Assembly: GCA_022578965.1 (NCBI GenBank)
Contig: MU400518.1
Span: 496,001 to 560,000 of the forward strand
Origin: Xylaria sp. FL1777
Taxonomy: Eukaryota; Ascomycota; Sordariomycetes; Xylariales; Xylariaceae
DNA: 64,000 bases
Reading direction: 5' to 3'
In this document: piece by piece, positions 1 through 12,247 of the stretch
How the letters are laid out: each line of letters opens with the position of its first letter
Position numbering within the stretch: position 1 is the stretch's first letter
Made by a program: the position numbers and the translations under genes
Notes under the pieces: model-generated
The model's input: the letters and a program-made list of their open reading frames with translations, nothing else
Told to the model about the DNA's origin: nothing
Database searches by the model: none

Positions 1-176
1 AGGTTCTATCACACGCACTAGACCAATACTGTTCAGTGTTCATCCTGGCCCCCTTGCTGGTCCCCCTTGCTGCGACCCAAGGGCAGACAACCAGGGCTCC
101 CCGAGATTGCTAACTTGCTAACTTCCGTTGGCCTAGTGGAGGTCGGCCCTTTATAGAGACCACCTGGGGCTGCAAT

Positions 177-2308
177 ATGATGTCTCATATATCCCCGTCT
201 CGCCAGAGCTTCGAGATCCTTTGCGACTCACCTCCAGCAGACAGCCAATCCCGTCAAGATCATCGAGGACCAACCCCCTCTCAATCCGGTCCCCTCCGCC
301 ATCTTTCTGTAATCCAATCTCAGAACCGTCACTTTGAACAGGTCCGTGCAGGCACTGGTAGTCACGAGCTCAACCCGGTTTGCTGTAATCCACAATGGGG
401 TGCCATTCAAAGGAATAATAACAAGGAGAAACGCATAGGTGGTCGGCTGAAAAGACCATCCATCACATCCAGCACATTTGAGGTGCTGGACGCTGTTGCC
501 AAGCCCGAGTCGCAAACCCAAAGTGTGCCTGCTGCTTCTAAAGTTTTGGACGATGCACAACGGGTTCTTCAGCTTCCAGGTATAGAGGGTCCTTAGGTGT
601 CCCGCCTAATAGCCAGACTTCCGGCCGTTGTGTCCACTAACATAACTCATTGCTTGTAGTTGATCGATACTCGAGTCATCCTCTGTCGATAGCCGCCCGC
701 AGCATACCACCCCTCGAGGAGCAGCTTGCGAAGCATCGCGACGGCCAGTTTGAATGGATCCTAGCTATTAGAATCTCAAGCGATCCTAAGTCACAGAGTG
801 ATAGTGACTCCGAGCTAGATGATTCGAAAGAGGCCCGCAAGGCGTACTTCGGTTGCAATCTCTTGCCGGAGCCTTATCCTAGGGGAAACGAGTCTCTGCA
901 AACCGCCAGTCCCACAGACAGGTACCTACTAATCGTCACACCCGTTGAAGAAACACACGACGTCCTTGAGGTCTTTCGTAACCCAATTGGCAACAGCATG
1001 GCTCTTCCAGAGGCCAATTCGGCCCACACCACGCCAATAAAGACATTGGAGCATGGCTCACCTCGCGAAGCTGATGGGATCACCCCCAACTCTACATTAT
1101 GCACTAGAGGAGATGACAGCTTAGCGGAGTCAATTTCTATATCTCTGGGAGATCCTGTTACAAGAATTGAGGACTCCTTTGAAGCATTAGACATCCTAGA
1201 AGACCAACTTGAAGCCTTTGACAAAGTTGCCCGTTTTAACCGATTTATCCCCAAAGAGCAGCCTCTGTCGAATAGGCTTGCAGCACCAGGTCCGACCGTC
1301 AGGTTCGCAACCCCCCAACTACAGCGTACTTTCGCCAGGCCGAGTTCTGCGTCACTCCGGATGAGACCAGCCACTGAGCCACGGAGGACTGCTTTACGCA
1401 AGGCGACTTCTATGAATTTTGACTCTCATAAATTTAAGACCGAAGAGAAGACTCTGGTGCAAAACTCGCCTAACTCTTCTACAATTAAGGGGGCTCTCGA
1501 CTCATCTCGGCAAAGCTTAGTCGCCAAATCGACTAAGCAGCGTATACTTCCCACGTTCGAGCTTCCAGGTGAGGCTGTCGCTCGACAGTTAAAAGAAAAG
1601 AAAGAGGCCCGTCTAGCTTCGCAGCGTGCGACCCAGCCCACCGCCTCAAGCCTACGCCGAGCTAAGTCAGCGAAATTGCCAACACGACCTGCATTTGAGC
1701 TACCTGGTGAGGCCATATCACGTCGTAAACGCGAAGAGCATCAAGCACAATTGAAGACCCAGGAGGAGGAAGAAAGGAAGAGACGAGAGTTCAAAGCACG
1801 GCCTGTTCCCTCACATGCCTTAGCTCCCACGGTTCCCCGCGAAACTATAGCTAGTCGAGCTCGACAGAATAAAGTAGCCTTGACAGAAAACTCTGCCCAG
1901 ACGCCCATTCCCACTAAGCGTCCGCTCACAACCACGGGTTATCACTCACGATCGGCCCTTTCCAGCACAATCAACCAGCCACAATCTCGTGGTCGGGGTC
2001 TAAGAGCTGAGGGATCCTCAATGCAAACCAGTCGAGCAACTTCCACATCTACGGGAAGCGCTAGCGAGAAACGCAGCTCACTATCAATAGAAGATGTGCA
2101 GATGCAGAAACTCCGCGGTCACGAGATTTATCGAAGAGACAATTCTTTGACCGACAGTCGAATGCGGGAGAAATGTGAACGTGAAGCACTCGCCAAATTG
2201 GCACGCGAAGAAGCTGCCGAGAGATCCAGACAGAAAAGTCGTGAGTGGGCGGCAAAACAGGCAAAAAAGCGAATGACGATTACCTCTCTGCGAGATGTAA
2301 CAGCATGA
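177..2308 (+). CDS. TPX2-C-like coiled-coil protein (fungal, KARP motif)
   Basis: Two exons, 177-579 and 660-2308, give 683 aa. The 80-nt intron has donor GTATAG, branch CCACTAAC at 634-641 and acceptor TTGTAG, and the split Val codon keeps the frame. The start is the first of two adjacent ATGs. The N-terminal two thirds is low-complexity and Ser/Pro-rich. The block FELPGEA followed by a charged helix occurs twice, near residues 434 and 480. The second copy runs into a Glu/Lys/Arg-rich helix ending in FKARPVP near residue 512. Helix plus K-A-R-P resembles the TPX2 C-terminal microtubule-binding module, so I infer a cytoskeletal or spindle role. The last 60 residues form another charged helix. 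The similarity is from pattern only; the biological role is not shown by the sequence. Confidence 0.75.
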
Positions 2309-5300
2309 ACTGCTTTCCACCTCGGGGCGACAAAAACTTTTACTGGTGAGATTATATTGATTCTTTGTATTGATTCTATGTGTGTGCTAGTGCACGGCGA
2401 GTTGCATGTCATGGCGTTGATTGGCGTCCCTCTATACCCGGCCAGTTCTGGCGTCGAGACATCAGTTTTGAGGATGAAGGAGAAAACATGGACCAGCATC
2501 ATACCTCAGTTGTATAGCTAGTCGTAGACCTGCTCCCTGTTCCTCGGCCATTGGAACAATTAATATCTCTTTATATAAAAAAGAATGCTGTCCTCACATC
2601 TTTAGCTCGTGAACTATGCTGTCTAAACCTTATAAATTGTTAAGGATTATGCAAAATCGCAGTTTCTGGGCAAGCTTCAATTAATATTCATTACAAAAGG
2701 GTTATCAAGGCATGGACACGGTGCCCTCGTTGGTCTCTTGCGGTTTGATCTATCTACCTAACAGTAGATAGGGTACCAGCTTTCTGAAGATGTTTAGCTA
2801 TCAATAAGCCACAGCTATTCCTACCACATCTGATGCCAGAGTGCTTCCAGATTAGCTATGCTATTATTATAATGAGTCCGGAATACAAAGACCTATCAAC
2901 GACTTTGTAGTATATATTTATCTAGGTTAGATCATTGACGGCACATTTTATCCGGATATGTATCCGTGACATCATATATCGAGATAAGCGAGCAAAGATC
3001 GATCTACAACACCCACCTTAGGTACTAACAATACTAGAGCCTTGCCTCAGTATTAGATAACTATTAGGAGCTATCTTGTGTACTGCCTAAGGAGGACCGT
3101 ATTCATATTATCGACCTTTATGCAGCTAATCGACGACTGAAATCATGGCCTCTCCATGTCCCATTTGCAAAATACCTTGGATTGTATTATAGAACAGACG
3201 CGACGATAACTTACCTACATAGCCCTAACTACCGCCGTGTATGTCGTTAACGTTGAGTTTGTTCCCACTTCGGATCAGGTGTGCAAGAGATGTCGGCGCC
3301 ACGTCAAGGTCGTAGATGACCACGCGGTTGGCGGCTTCTGCGAACCATTGGTAGCTTACTAGGAGCGGCTTCGAGAAGGTTGGTATATCTCATCGCCGCT
3401 ACTCTATACGAGACTATGCACGCCTACTTCCCACCTCCCTTTCCTCCCCCCTTCTCGCGGTGCCGCCAAGAGGTGCATCGCTTCGCCTATCCTCGTGAGG
3501 ACAAGAGGTTCCCAAAGGCGCTAACTAGCGAATACCAAGAGCACTGCCTGGGATCGAACCAGACTCACTACAATATTGATTGCCTACTGCCCTCAACGCA
3601 AATTTCTCGGAGTCCGCCGGGCATGACCCATTGACTCACGATTGGTCGCCGTGGTCCTGGCCACGGAGGCTGGAGTAGCATCGTTAATAACGTCAGCAGG
3701 GGAGCAAACACTATAGACTACCTAGGGATGTCGTGTAATTCAGCACTGTCCTTACCTCAACATCACATCAGCACGCACAGCCACTCCGTCGGACCGGGGA
3801 ACTCGACTTACAGGAGGCCTCAGGACTCCGAATCCAGCGCACTACTCACGTACCAGAGTGAAATGTCATCAAGCACGTGTTCAAGACTTAGGTGCGGAGT
3901 AGCGGAGTGTACTGTAGGTATGTGTAGCTGGCATAGCTGCACAAAACCTAGCCTGGCCAAGCTATCGGAGCCTCGTACGTGTATTGCGCGGACTTCCCAA
4001 TGCGGGCATTGACGATGTGACTGAGTGAGCTCTACGTGTGTAGTACAGCATACCTTGTCCACCAACTACCTATACTGCGTATACGCAGTATGTGTATGCC
4101 CGGCCATGACTAGCCTGCTGCTACGTAGTATAGTACCATTGCCAAGAATGCCAAACTAAACAACCCCTGAGACGTAGTATAGGGAGGTACGGTAGTATAG
4201 AAAAACTGGGAGCTATTCTATAGCGAACGCAGAAAAGAAGTCGAGTAAAAGTTCGAAGGATCACCTGCTCTAATATCAAGCATCTGACATTCTTGAAGCA
4301 ACTCTCCAAAACAAATATTTCGAGAAAGGGGATTTTCATACTGAAACTGCCTGAGTCCGAGGAGGTGGCTGCTTAACTTTTGCGACAATTTCCGATGATT
4401 CCGTCCCTGCTTACCATTGGAAGGGAAGAAAGCAGCGGGACCAGACAATCTAAGCTATCTGTCGGCAAGGGGTACAAGAAGTCAGAAATCTGTATAGCAT
4501 TACTACTTATGTAAGTAGTGTTGCATGCATAGAGAGCATAAGTACGCATATGTGTTCTTCGCTTTCTGCACGTGGACAACAGGGGCCAGCGGCATAGTTA
4601 CCTATTGGATGAAGTGCTGCTACCTGGTTACAGAGTAGCAGTGAAATACTGTACTTATGGAGTAGAGGTAAGCTCGAGGTAGGGCAGGCTCTAGCCTCTT
4701 GGTTGTGGTATACTAATGCTTAGCTATCTCGTACATATAATTAATGTGCACTAGCTCAACTGCTAGTGTTAAGCAACTCGAGACGAACTATAGGTAGCAC
4801 TGCCATCTTCTAAGGTGGGCAGCCGAGACAATGCTAGCGGGACTCGAATATACCCTCCTTATCTAGTATAGCCTATAGCTGCTAGCTCTGCCTCAAAGCT
4901 TTCTAGGGGGTTGATTACTACTGGAGGGCGCAGGCTAGGGGTGTTTGAAAGCAAAATTTAAGGGCCGGTCGGTGCCAAACTTTTTGTTTTCCCGTTTAAA
5001 AGGCGTTAAGAAAAAAGCCACCTCCGGTGGCGTCATTTTAGGTGCCCTTTTCCAAATCTTCAACGTCTAAGAACAGCTACAAAAGTCACAACTAAGAGCT
5101 AAGGTAGTTAACCGTTCGATGAGCATTATCTAAGTGGAATATGCTGTCATAGCGGTGAAAGGACCGTCGATCTGGAACAAGAATAGTATTTTTTGGTTCC
5201 TATTGACGACAGTGGAATTAGAGAGGGAGCACCGCCTTTATCTAGCATGGTCCACCTAATATCGTTCGTAGGAAGATTGTTGGCTGATCGTGCTGACGCG

Positions 5301-6753
5301 AGAGCAAACAAGCTTTTCTCCTTTGATCCATGCATACAGGATGCTCACTGCTCTCGAACCCTCCCACCTTTGTACGCTATTTACTTTCCAAGGCGGGTTA
5401 TATTTAGCGTAAGTACACAACAGCACACACGTGGGTCGAGAACGGGGTGCTTTAGTGTACATAGCTAATCTACCGCGTATGTAAGAAACAGGCGCAGTGG
5501 CCAGCGCAAATGAGGACTAGACACAACTCTGTACCAGAAAAACCTGTAGCTACTTACCCTCCTTACGGCGTATTAAGTCGGATACGTGGTATCCGGTACC
5601 GTATCCCTCGTTGTCTATAGTCAGGATAATCCCCACGGAGAGCTGCAGATTGTCTGCACTACACTACCTAGACTGGGTAGTGGCTATGTGCAGGCAGCAA
5701 TATACATGATAGTGTAGGTAGACTGTTTGAGTAGTAGGTATACCTATGTAGTGTGCTTAGAGATAAGAAAACAAAACAAGGATGAGGTGAGTGCGGACTC
5801 CCCGTAGGATGGAAGTGATTTGTATACATACTTGTCACTAAATGGTCTATTACAGACCTACTTGTACGCAGTAGGTAAATGATCAGTTCATATTGCAGTA
5901 CCTACGTAGTTGATCAGTTTGTTTGTTAGTTATTTGTGGTGTAGGTAGTTAATATTAATACTTATTTGTGCAGTGATAGACACAAACAAATATGTTACAT
6001 GAGCTGAGGTGACAGCATGTGCTGTTGGACGTCGCTGGTTTCAAGGTTGGACCCCGGGCGAGAGAGCCCACCACACAACATACCGGTACTTCAGTAGGCA
6101 ATGCGTATACTGCGTATGTAAGTATACTTTCTACATGATACATGTACGTCGGCACCTAACGCTAGGTACCCGTTGTGTGTGTTCTGGGCGGCTAGTCTTC
6201 TCGCATGGTCACATCGTCACCTTGTCATCAGTCTAGCCCTCGGTGCCAGTCCAGTGGATAGGGCAGGGACACGGCCAGTGAATAATATATGACTACTTTG
6301 TTGTCCCAATCATGGGTATCTTTTCTTTGAGCTATTAATTCGGCACACCTTTTCCACATATTCTACCGCGTATACCCACTCAAGAAGCTGGCAACTGACT
6401 TCCCTTTTTTTTTTACCAGCACGTCTATTAGCCAGTTTGGTAAGTAGAAAGAAAAGAACACGAAAGAAGTTGGCGCGTCCAATTGGGATCATGGTTTTTG
6501 GACACACACGCCAAGCTGTTGCAAATCGTTTCCCAGTCAAGAGATATATCTACACCTATTAGAGCACCTCAGCAGAGCCAAGAGATCTCTTTTTGAAAGA
6601 ATCGGGTCGCACGCCAAGCTCTGTGCCCCTCCAGAGTCTGGGAGCGTTCGTCCCCAGTTCTGCCTGGGAGAAGAGTGGTGGCTCTGCCAAGACGTCCCTC
6701 GACGCCAAGAAGTCTGGGCTTGGCCTAGTAGGGCGCTGTGGCAGAGAGTCGGG
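2309..6753. other. gene-poor spacer with possible relics
   Basis: 4.4 kb between the TPX2-like gene and the carboxylesterase. No open frame here has convincing protein character. It contains short Cys-pair fragments near 3145-3360, a 20-bp perfect palindrome at 4072-4091, a possible element end near 4960-5060 and scattered TAGGTA-type motifs. It looks like ordinary fungal intergenic DNA with decayed pieces. Confidence 0.6.
4072..4091. repeat. 20-bp perfect palindrome
   Basis: ATACTGCGTATACGCAGTAT reads identically on both strands. It could form a cruciform or be a dimeric protein-binding site. No gene lies within 1.7 kb on either side, so no role can be assigned. Confidence 0.8.
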
Positions 6754-9324
6754 ATGAAGGATGCACTGCACTTCAAGCTGCCATCATGGCCGCCACGCGC
6801 CCACTTCCCCCGTCGCGGCCAGCAGGACGTCGCTAAGGCCGACAACGACGACGGCAATAGCAGCAGCAGCATCACCACCACCGACGGCGTCGACCCGGAG
6901 GTAAAGAAAACCCCCGACATGTTTGTTTCCGAGCCGTCGTACCAGAGGTTGCAGTCGCCGCAGGCTCCAGTTTCCAGGTTCAGACGACGGCACATCCGCT
7001 GGCTCCTCTCCGGTGTCCTGGTCTTCGGGATACTCACCATCATCCTGCTCTCTACGCTACTAACCCGCCATTCGAGGCGGCTTGATGCTCTCTTTAAGGT
7101 ACGGTTAGAATACGTTTTTTTAACTTTATTTTTTATTTTTCCCCCTTCTTTTCTATCTATCCGATTGTTCATCTTGGGGCTCTAGCGAGTACAGAATCAT
7201 TTCTCGTTCTTATTAGCCAATTGCCATGGAAGCAGTGCATGCGACCGTCCGAATTGCCGACGGTTGAATACAATTGCCGATGGTTCCTTAACATCCACTA
7301 CCACCCTCAACAGAGACATTGAACCCTTTCTCCTCTAGTGCTACATCCCCCACTCTTTAACCATCGTCTGCTACTACCGAAGACTCCTTGTCTTCAGTCT
7401 TGTTGTGATTCAAAAGTTGACACGATGCCGCAGAAACCATGCAACCTCACCCTAACCCAGGGCAACTACCTAGGTGAGGTAATCGGCCCCAGTACTACCT
7501 CACCGCGCGCCATCCAGGCCTTTCTGGGAGTTCCATATGCCCAAACAACGGAAGGGCAGAATCGTTTCCAACCGCCGCAGGCTCTTACCACCAAAGCCCA
7601 ATCTGGTGTTTTCAACAATGCCCTCAGATACGGGTCGATCTGCTCACCAGGAAAGACCGGCGTTGGCGGCCATGGCGAGGACTGCCTTAACGTAAACATC
7701 TATCGCCCGCATTTTGGTGATGACGAGGCGTCGATTCAAGCCGAGGAGAAACGGCTGGGTGTGGACAGCAAGAAATTGCCCGTCGTCGCCTACGTGCATG
7801 GCGGGGCCTTCAACATGGGGAGTGGCAAGGAGAGGAATATGGCGAGCTTTGCGGCTTTCGCGGATTCTCCTATCGTCGCCCTGAGCTTCAATTACCGCGT
7901 CGGTCCCCTCGGGTTCCTGCCGAGTGCTGTGACAGCCAAGAAGGGCTTGCTGAACCTGGGCCTTAAAGACCAGCAGTTTTTCTTTGAGTGGATGAGGACT
8001 AACCTCCCTGACATTGGTGGTGACCCTGACAATGTCACAATAATGGGACTGAGTGCAGGTTCTCACTCGGTAAGACATTCTAATTTTTTTCTACTTCCTG
8101 AGACGTGCACTACTATGATGTAGTCATCAAGTGTCCGCGACTAACATCATACATCTACAGATCGGACACCACCTTATATCCTACTCACCAGCGAACAAGC
8201 TCATCTCCGGACCCCCTCCCTTCCAAAAAGTGATAGCCGAGTCCGGCGGCTCAATGGCGCGGGCAACATTCGTTCCAAACCACCCCTTACACGAGCAACA
8301 ATTTCAAGAATTCCTGACGCAGTGCGGCATCGACGGGGACGGGGTCTCCAACGACGAACTCTTCGACATGCTGCGCAACCTACCATACACGACGATCGTG
8401 ACGGCATCGCAAGCGATGTGGAAGAAATGGTCGAGCACCTTACGCTGGCCCTTCCAACCCGTCATCGACGGCCCGGGGGGCCTGATCCCGGATTTGCCGA
8501 TCAACTCGTGGAACAAGGGCAACGTGCTGCGGATCCCGATGATGACGGGCTTCAATACGAACGAGGGCGCCATCTTCGTGCCCCAGCAAGCGAACGGTGC
8601 GACGGCCGTGCGCAGCCTCATGTCCTCCATCATCCCAGGGCTCAACGCCACGGACCTCAACCGCCTCGACAATCTGTACCCGAACATCAGCACGACTGCG
8701 GGCAAGCAGATGTACGCCAACGCCAAGGAGTCCACCAAGTTCGGCGTCGAGTTCTGGCGCCTGGACGACGCCTATGCGCACTACGCCTATATCTGCCCGG
8801 TGCTGCAGTCAGCAACGCTCGCCTCGACGGCGCAGGGCGCCGCCCCCGTCTACGTCTACCACTTCGCCGCGCTGTCCGCCCCGTACGGTGCGACGGACCA
8901 CGGCGACGAGGCGCCCATCGTCGTGCACGACATGAATGTGATCGGGAAGTATCCGGGACTCGTGGCGACGGCCGACGCCATGACGGGCGCGTGGACGCGG
9001 TTCGCAGTCACGGGGGACCCGAACAAGTCGCACTCGGGTGCCAAGGCGAACTTCACGTGGCCACTGTACACGAGTCCGTTCGTGTCTACCGCGTCTGACG
9101 CCGGGTGTGTTGCGCTGTTCGGTAGTGGCAACGACGAGCTGATGAAGTCTGCCGGCACGCATAGTCCTGGCACGCCCGTGCAGACCATCACCTTGACAGA
9201 CCGCGAGAAGACCGAGTGCAATTTCTGGTGGCCGCGCGTCGTGTATAGCGAGGGCTACGGCAATGGATCGAGGAGCTTCACGACGGTAGATAAGAAGGTT
9301 GTTCTTGATAAGGCGAAGCTTTGA
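6754..9324 (+). CDS. membrane-anchored type-B carboxylesterase/lipase
   Basis: Three exons, 6754-7098, 7398-8069 and 8161-9324, give 726 aa. Introns are 299 nt (donor GTACGG, acceptor TCTTCAG) and 91 nt (GTAAGA, branch GACTAACAT, acceptor CTACAG); both are phase 0. Residues 1-80 are basic and polar, and residues about 83-103 form one hydrophobic helix, predicting a type II membrane protein with the enzyme outside the cytosol. The rest is an alpha/beta-hydrolase of the cholinesterase family. The nucleophile elbow is GLSAGSHS with Ser334; the likely acid is Glu474 (NTNEGAIF) and the likely histidine is His586 (DHGDE). YVHGGAFNMG is the oxyanion-hole segment. It should hydrolyse carboxylic esters; substrate unknown. 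The first intron is long for this locus and is the least certain junction. Confidence 0.88.
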
Positions 9325-10954
9325 GAGCTTTTCCTTTATGTCATTGTTGATATTTTTTATATTGCTTTGCGCTATGTTACTCGATATCACGAAGCTACAT
9401 ACGTGCATACGTACGTACTCATACTCCGAGGATGAAGAAGACTCGGAGAGCATGAGATTCTCAGCGGGCGGGGAGATTGGTTACAGCCAGCCAGCTACAG
9501 GACATCTTTGCCTTACAATTCAGGATACAGGCTGAAGATACGGGCGTCCCATTCAGACTCAGCCCAAAATCGGGGGTACGATACAGATCTGGATAGATCA
9601 CGCACACACTACGATCCTGAGCGCATCGACGACTCTTAATAGGGCCGTCGATGAAATAATGGCTGTACTTACCTGTATACTAAATCACCCAAACATGACG
9701 CTCGTGGCGTCAACCGTCCCGACTCAGCCCAGCCCAAAACATGCGGGGACAGAAGCGGGCAAACTAAACGCCCCCTCCCCCTTCTTGATGATATCGGGTA
9801 CTGTCTTCAATCTCTTGACGATCGTCTCGAAGAACGTCCGGTGCACATTTATTCTGGCACGCGGAAATCGCCATGTCACGCCATGGCACGTTACGACTCA
9901 GCATTTAAACAGCGAGTATTTTTCTAGAGGAAAGCTGCGCTGTCAGGCACTTTGGTGTTAATCGTATAGACACATACATCCTCGACGGAGTTTTATTGGT
10001 TGAGCATAGCACCCTGTTACATAGAATTGGTTGTACACACACACACACTTATGTATATATAGTGTACGTAAATATGTATATATATATCACTGTTCGAATA
10101 GAAATGAACAGTGTAGACAGCACTAAAATAGCAAAGAAATATACCCATATGTCTACAACTCTCACTACCATGACATTTAGGCTTTCTTGAGCTCCGATAA
10201 AGTACACGCTAGAATGAGTATGCTCGCGGGAATCTTGCCATTCATTACACGAGGATCGGGAACATAGAGAGATAAGAGTTGTATTTCTATGTACAATATG
10301 TCACCCAAGCAGGTAACAGGTTAGCAAGCTCTTGTCTGTGATACTCTTGCTCCGTCGGTCCCACAACCTCCAGTTCTTTTCTCTAACAGCGGCTTGAACT
10401 AGGTACTTATCAGCGCCTCGCTAGAGAGCTGTCCTTCACAAGCATTCCCCAAGAAAAATATAAAGATAGAAAAAATATGCTACGTGGCTGGAATAAATCC
10501 ATATAATATGACCAAAAAAGCATTAAATAAACGAATTCACCCCATCCAGGACCAGATACTAATTAAGACCAACCGCACGTCTATTGCAACGGTACGAGTC
10601 TGCAGTCTTCGTATGTATGTACTTGGGAGTTCAGATAGAACTACCCACCACCGATCTTCGTTGATTCGAAGATTCCAACCAAGATCGTATCGGTGCAGTC
10701 AAAAGAGAAATTTTAGGTCGTTATATACTCCGAGTAGTGGGTGCAAAAGATCGCAAACATTGCATTGGCTTCAAAAAATAAGCATCCAATCGCTTGAAGC
10801 GGTTATGTCAAGATAATGGCGATGATGATGCTAAAATATTAAGTTGAAATTGGGTATCAAAATGTGACACGCAAAAGTGTGCACTTCTTTTTTAATCGTT
10901 TTCCTGTCTCCTCTCTTCTTTTGCCGGGATTCTGGGCTACAGTCCACATCATGA
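9325..10954. other. intergenic, no gene seen
   Basis: Space between the convergent carboxylesterase (+) and the Ser/Thr-rich membrane protein (-). It holds a short AC-repeat and TA-rich run near 10030-10090. Short open frames lack recognisable domains. Most of it is probably the two 3' regions. Confidence 0.6.
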
Positions 10955-12247
10955 TTAGAAATTCTGGGAGATGCCCGCACTTTGTTGGGGATAGTGAGAC
11001 GAGTTTTCGATCCGCGTATTCCGTCGAGCCGGGTTGTCACGAATCACGGGTTGGACCAAACCGTTCGGGTTGTCGGAATACGGATCGCTGTAGGGGTTGC
11101 TTGTACCATACTGGTCATAATAGCCGGTACCTCCGTACGCTCCATTTTCGCCTGAGCCATCAGATCTCCCCGCTGCGCTATAAGAGGACGAAGCATTCGA
11201 AGGGCCTCGGTGAACATTGGCGCCACGGTTATCGGCCGAAGAAGGGCCCATGGCACCTAGGATCTCGCCTTCAGGGGAACGTGATCCATCACTCATCAAA
11301 GGTTCGCCTGATATCGTGTCAGAAAGGTTTCCTCGTACTGTTGAAGTTCCATCAGAAAGAGCCGCACCTGCGCCAGACATGGTAGTTGAGCCCTTGCGTC
11401 CTGTAGAGCCCGCAAGTGTAGTTGATCCCCAACCACGATACCCGGATGAGGCATCTTCTTTCATTTCATAAGTATCCGCCCCACCAACATTAGGGAGGGT
11501 AGGGTCATTATTTGGGTTGTAAGCATAGTCTTCAACCTCTTTTCTCCGTTCCTCTTCGGCATCCCTGCGCTGTTTGCGTTTTCTCCAGAAAAACAGCCCT
11601 GCCAGAACAATCAAAGCTACCCCGGCGATAGGGACGACGACAGCAATAGCAATCTTGCCTGTCTGAGGTAAGGTGGCCGACGAGCCGCCACTTCCAGTAA
11701 TAACCGTTGGGGTGCCAGATATAGTGGTGGTTATGCTTGAGCCAGTGCCAGAGCTTTGGGTCGCAAATGAAGTAATGGTGGTTGTTTCTGTGGAAGCACT
11801 ATCGGTAGAAGTCGATTTCGTGGAAAACGTATTACTGGTTGGAGGGGTTGTGCTCGAAGGGGTAGACGAAGGCGTTGTCTCTGTTGATGAAGACTCGCTG
11901 CTTGTCGAACTTGATGAGGGCGTCGAAGTCGGGGTTGAGGAGCTACTTGGTGTCGGGGTTGATGTTGGAGACGTTGTGGACGTGTCAGGTGTGGATGTAG
12001 GAGTCTGACTCGAAGATGAAGACGAAGACGAAGTTTGCGGAGGTGGCGTTGAAGACGAGGAAGAGGTACTGGTTTGTGTGTTTTGTGTTGGGGTAGACGA
12101 GGAGGAAGGCGGGTTGCTAGTAGAGCTTGACGTCGGATCGTCAGGAGTCGAGTTGGCGCTCGTAGAGCTGTTGTTGGGGGAACTCGACATGGTGAACTGA
12201 CGTTTTCCTTGCACCCTTGACCTCGAGCGTCGGTTGTCTAACGGCAT
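10955..12247 (-). CDS. Ser/Thr-rich single-pass membrane protein (mucin/Mid2-like)
   Basis: One exon, 430 aa, starting at the first in-frame ATG (12247) with A at -3; the frame extends further upstream but only from non-ATG codons. Residues about 20-190 are almost entirely Ser, Thr and Pro and should be heavily O-glycosylated. Residues about 198-220 are a transmembrane helix, followed by the basic stop-transfer WRKRKQRR. The cytosolic tail of about 200 residues is Gly/Ser/Tyr/Asn-rich, with a repeated NPYSDPYSD-like motif. No classical signal peptide is visible, so insertion would use the central helix (N-terminus out). This architecture matches fungal wall-stress sensor-like proteins, but there is no WSC or other named domain. 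An alternative start is Met20. A pyrimidine-rich tract upstream on the coding strand (12655-12690) fits a fungal core promoter. Confidence 0.78.
   Translation of the reverse strand: MPLDNRRSRSRVQGKRQFTMSSSPNNSSTSANSTPDDPTSSSTSNPPSSSSTPTQNTQTSTSSSSSTPPPQTSSSSSSSSQTPTSTPDTSTTSPTSTPTPSSSSTPTSTPSSSSTSSESSSTETTPSSTPSSTTPPTSNTFSTKSTSTDSASTETTTITSFATQSSGTGSSITTTISGTPTVITGSGGSSATLPQTGKIAIAVVVPIAGVALIVLAGLFFWRKRKQRRDAEEERRKEVEDYAYNPNNDPTLPNVGGADTYEMKEDASSGYRGWGSTTLAGSTGRKGSTTMSGAGAALSDGTSTVRGNLSDTISGEPLMSDGSRSPEGEILGAMGPSSADNRGANVHRGPSNASSSYSAAGRSDGSGENGAYGGTGYYDQYGTSNPYSDPYSDNPNGLVQPVIRDNPARRNTRIENSSHYPQQSAGISQNF

Noticed and set aside
3545..3570. B-box-like GGTTCGATCCC on the minus strand, with a paired T-arm
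   Set aside because: No acceptor stem, D arm or A box at the right distance; not a tRNA as it stands.
5017..5031. GCCACC-TCC-GGTGGC hairpin resembling a bacterial terminator
   Set aside because: Eukaryotic context with no transcript upstream; kept only as part of the possible element end.
8304..9453. Several long open frames on both strands across the carboxylesterase 3' exon
   Set aside because: GC-rich coding DNA keeps antisense frames open. Their products are Arg/Pro/Ala-rich without domains, and the sense frame carries the full catalytic set.
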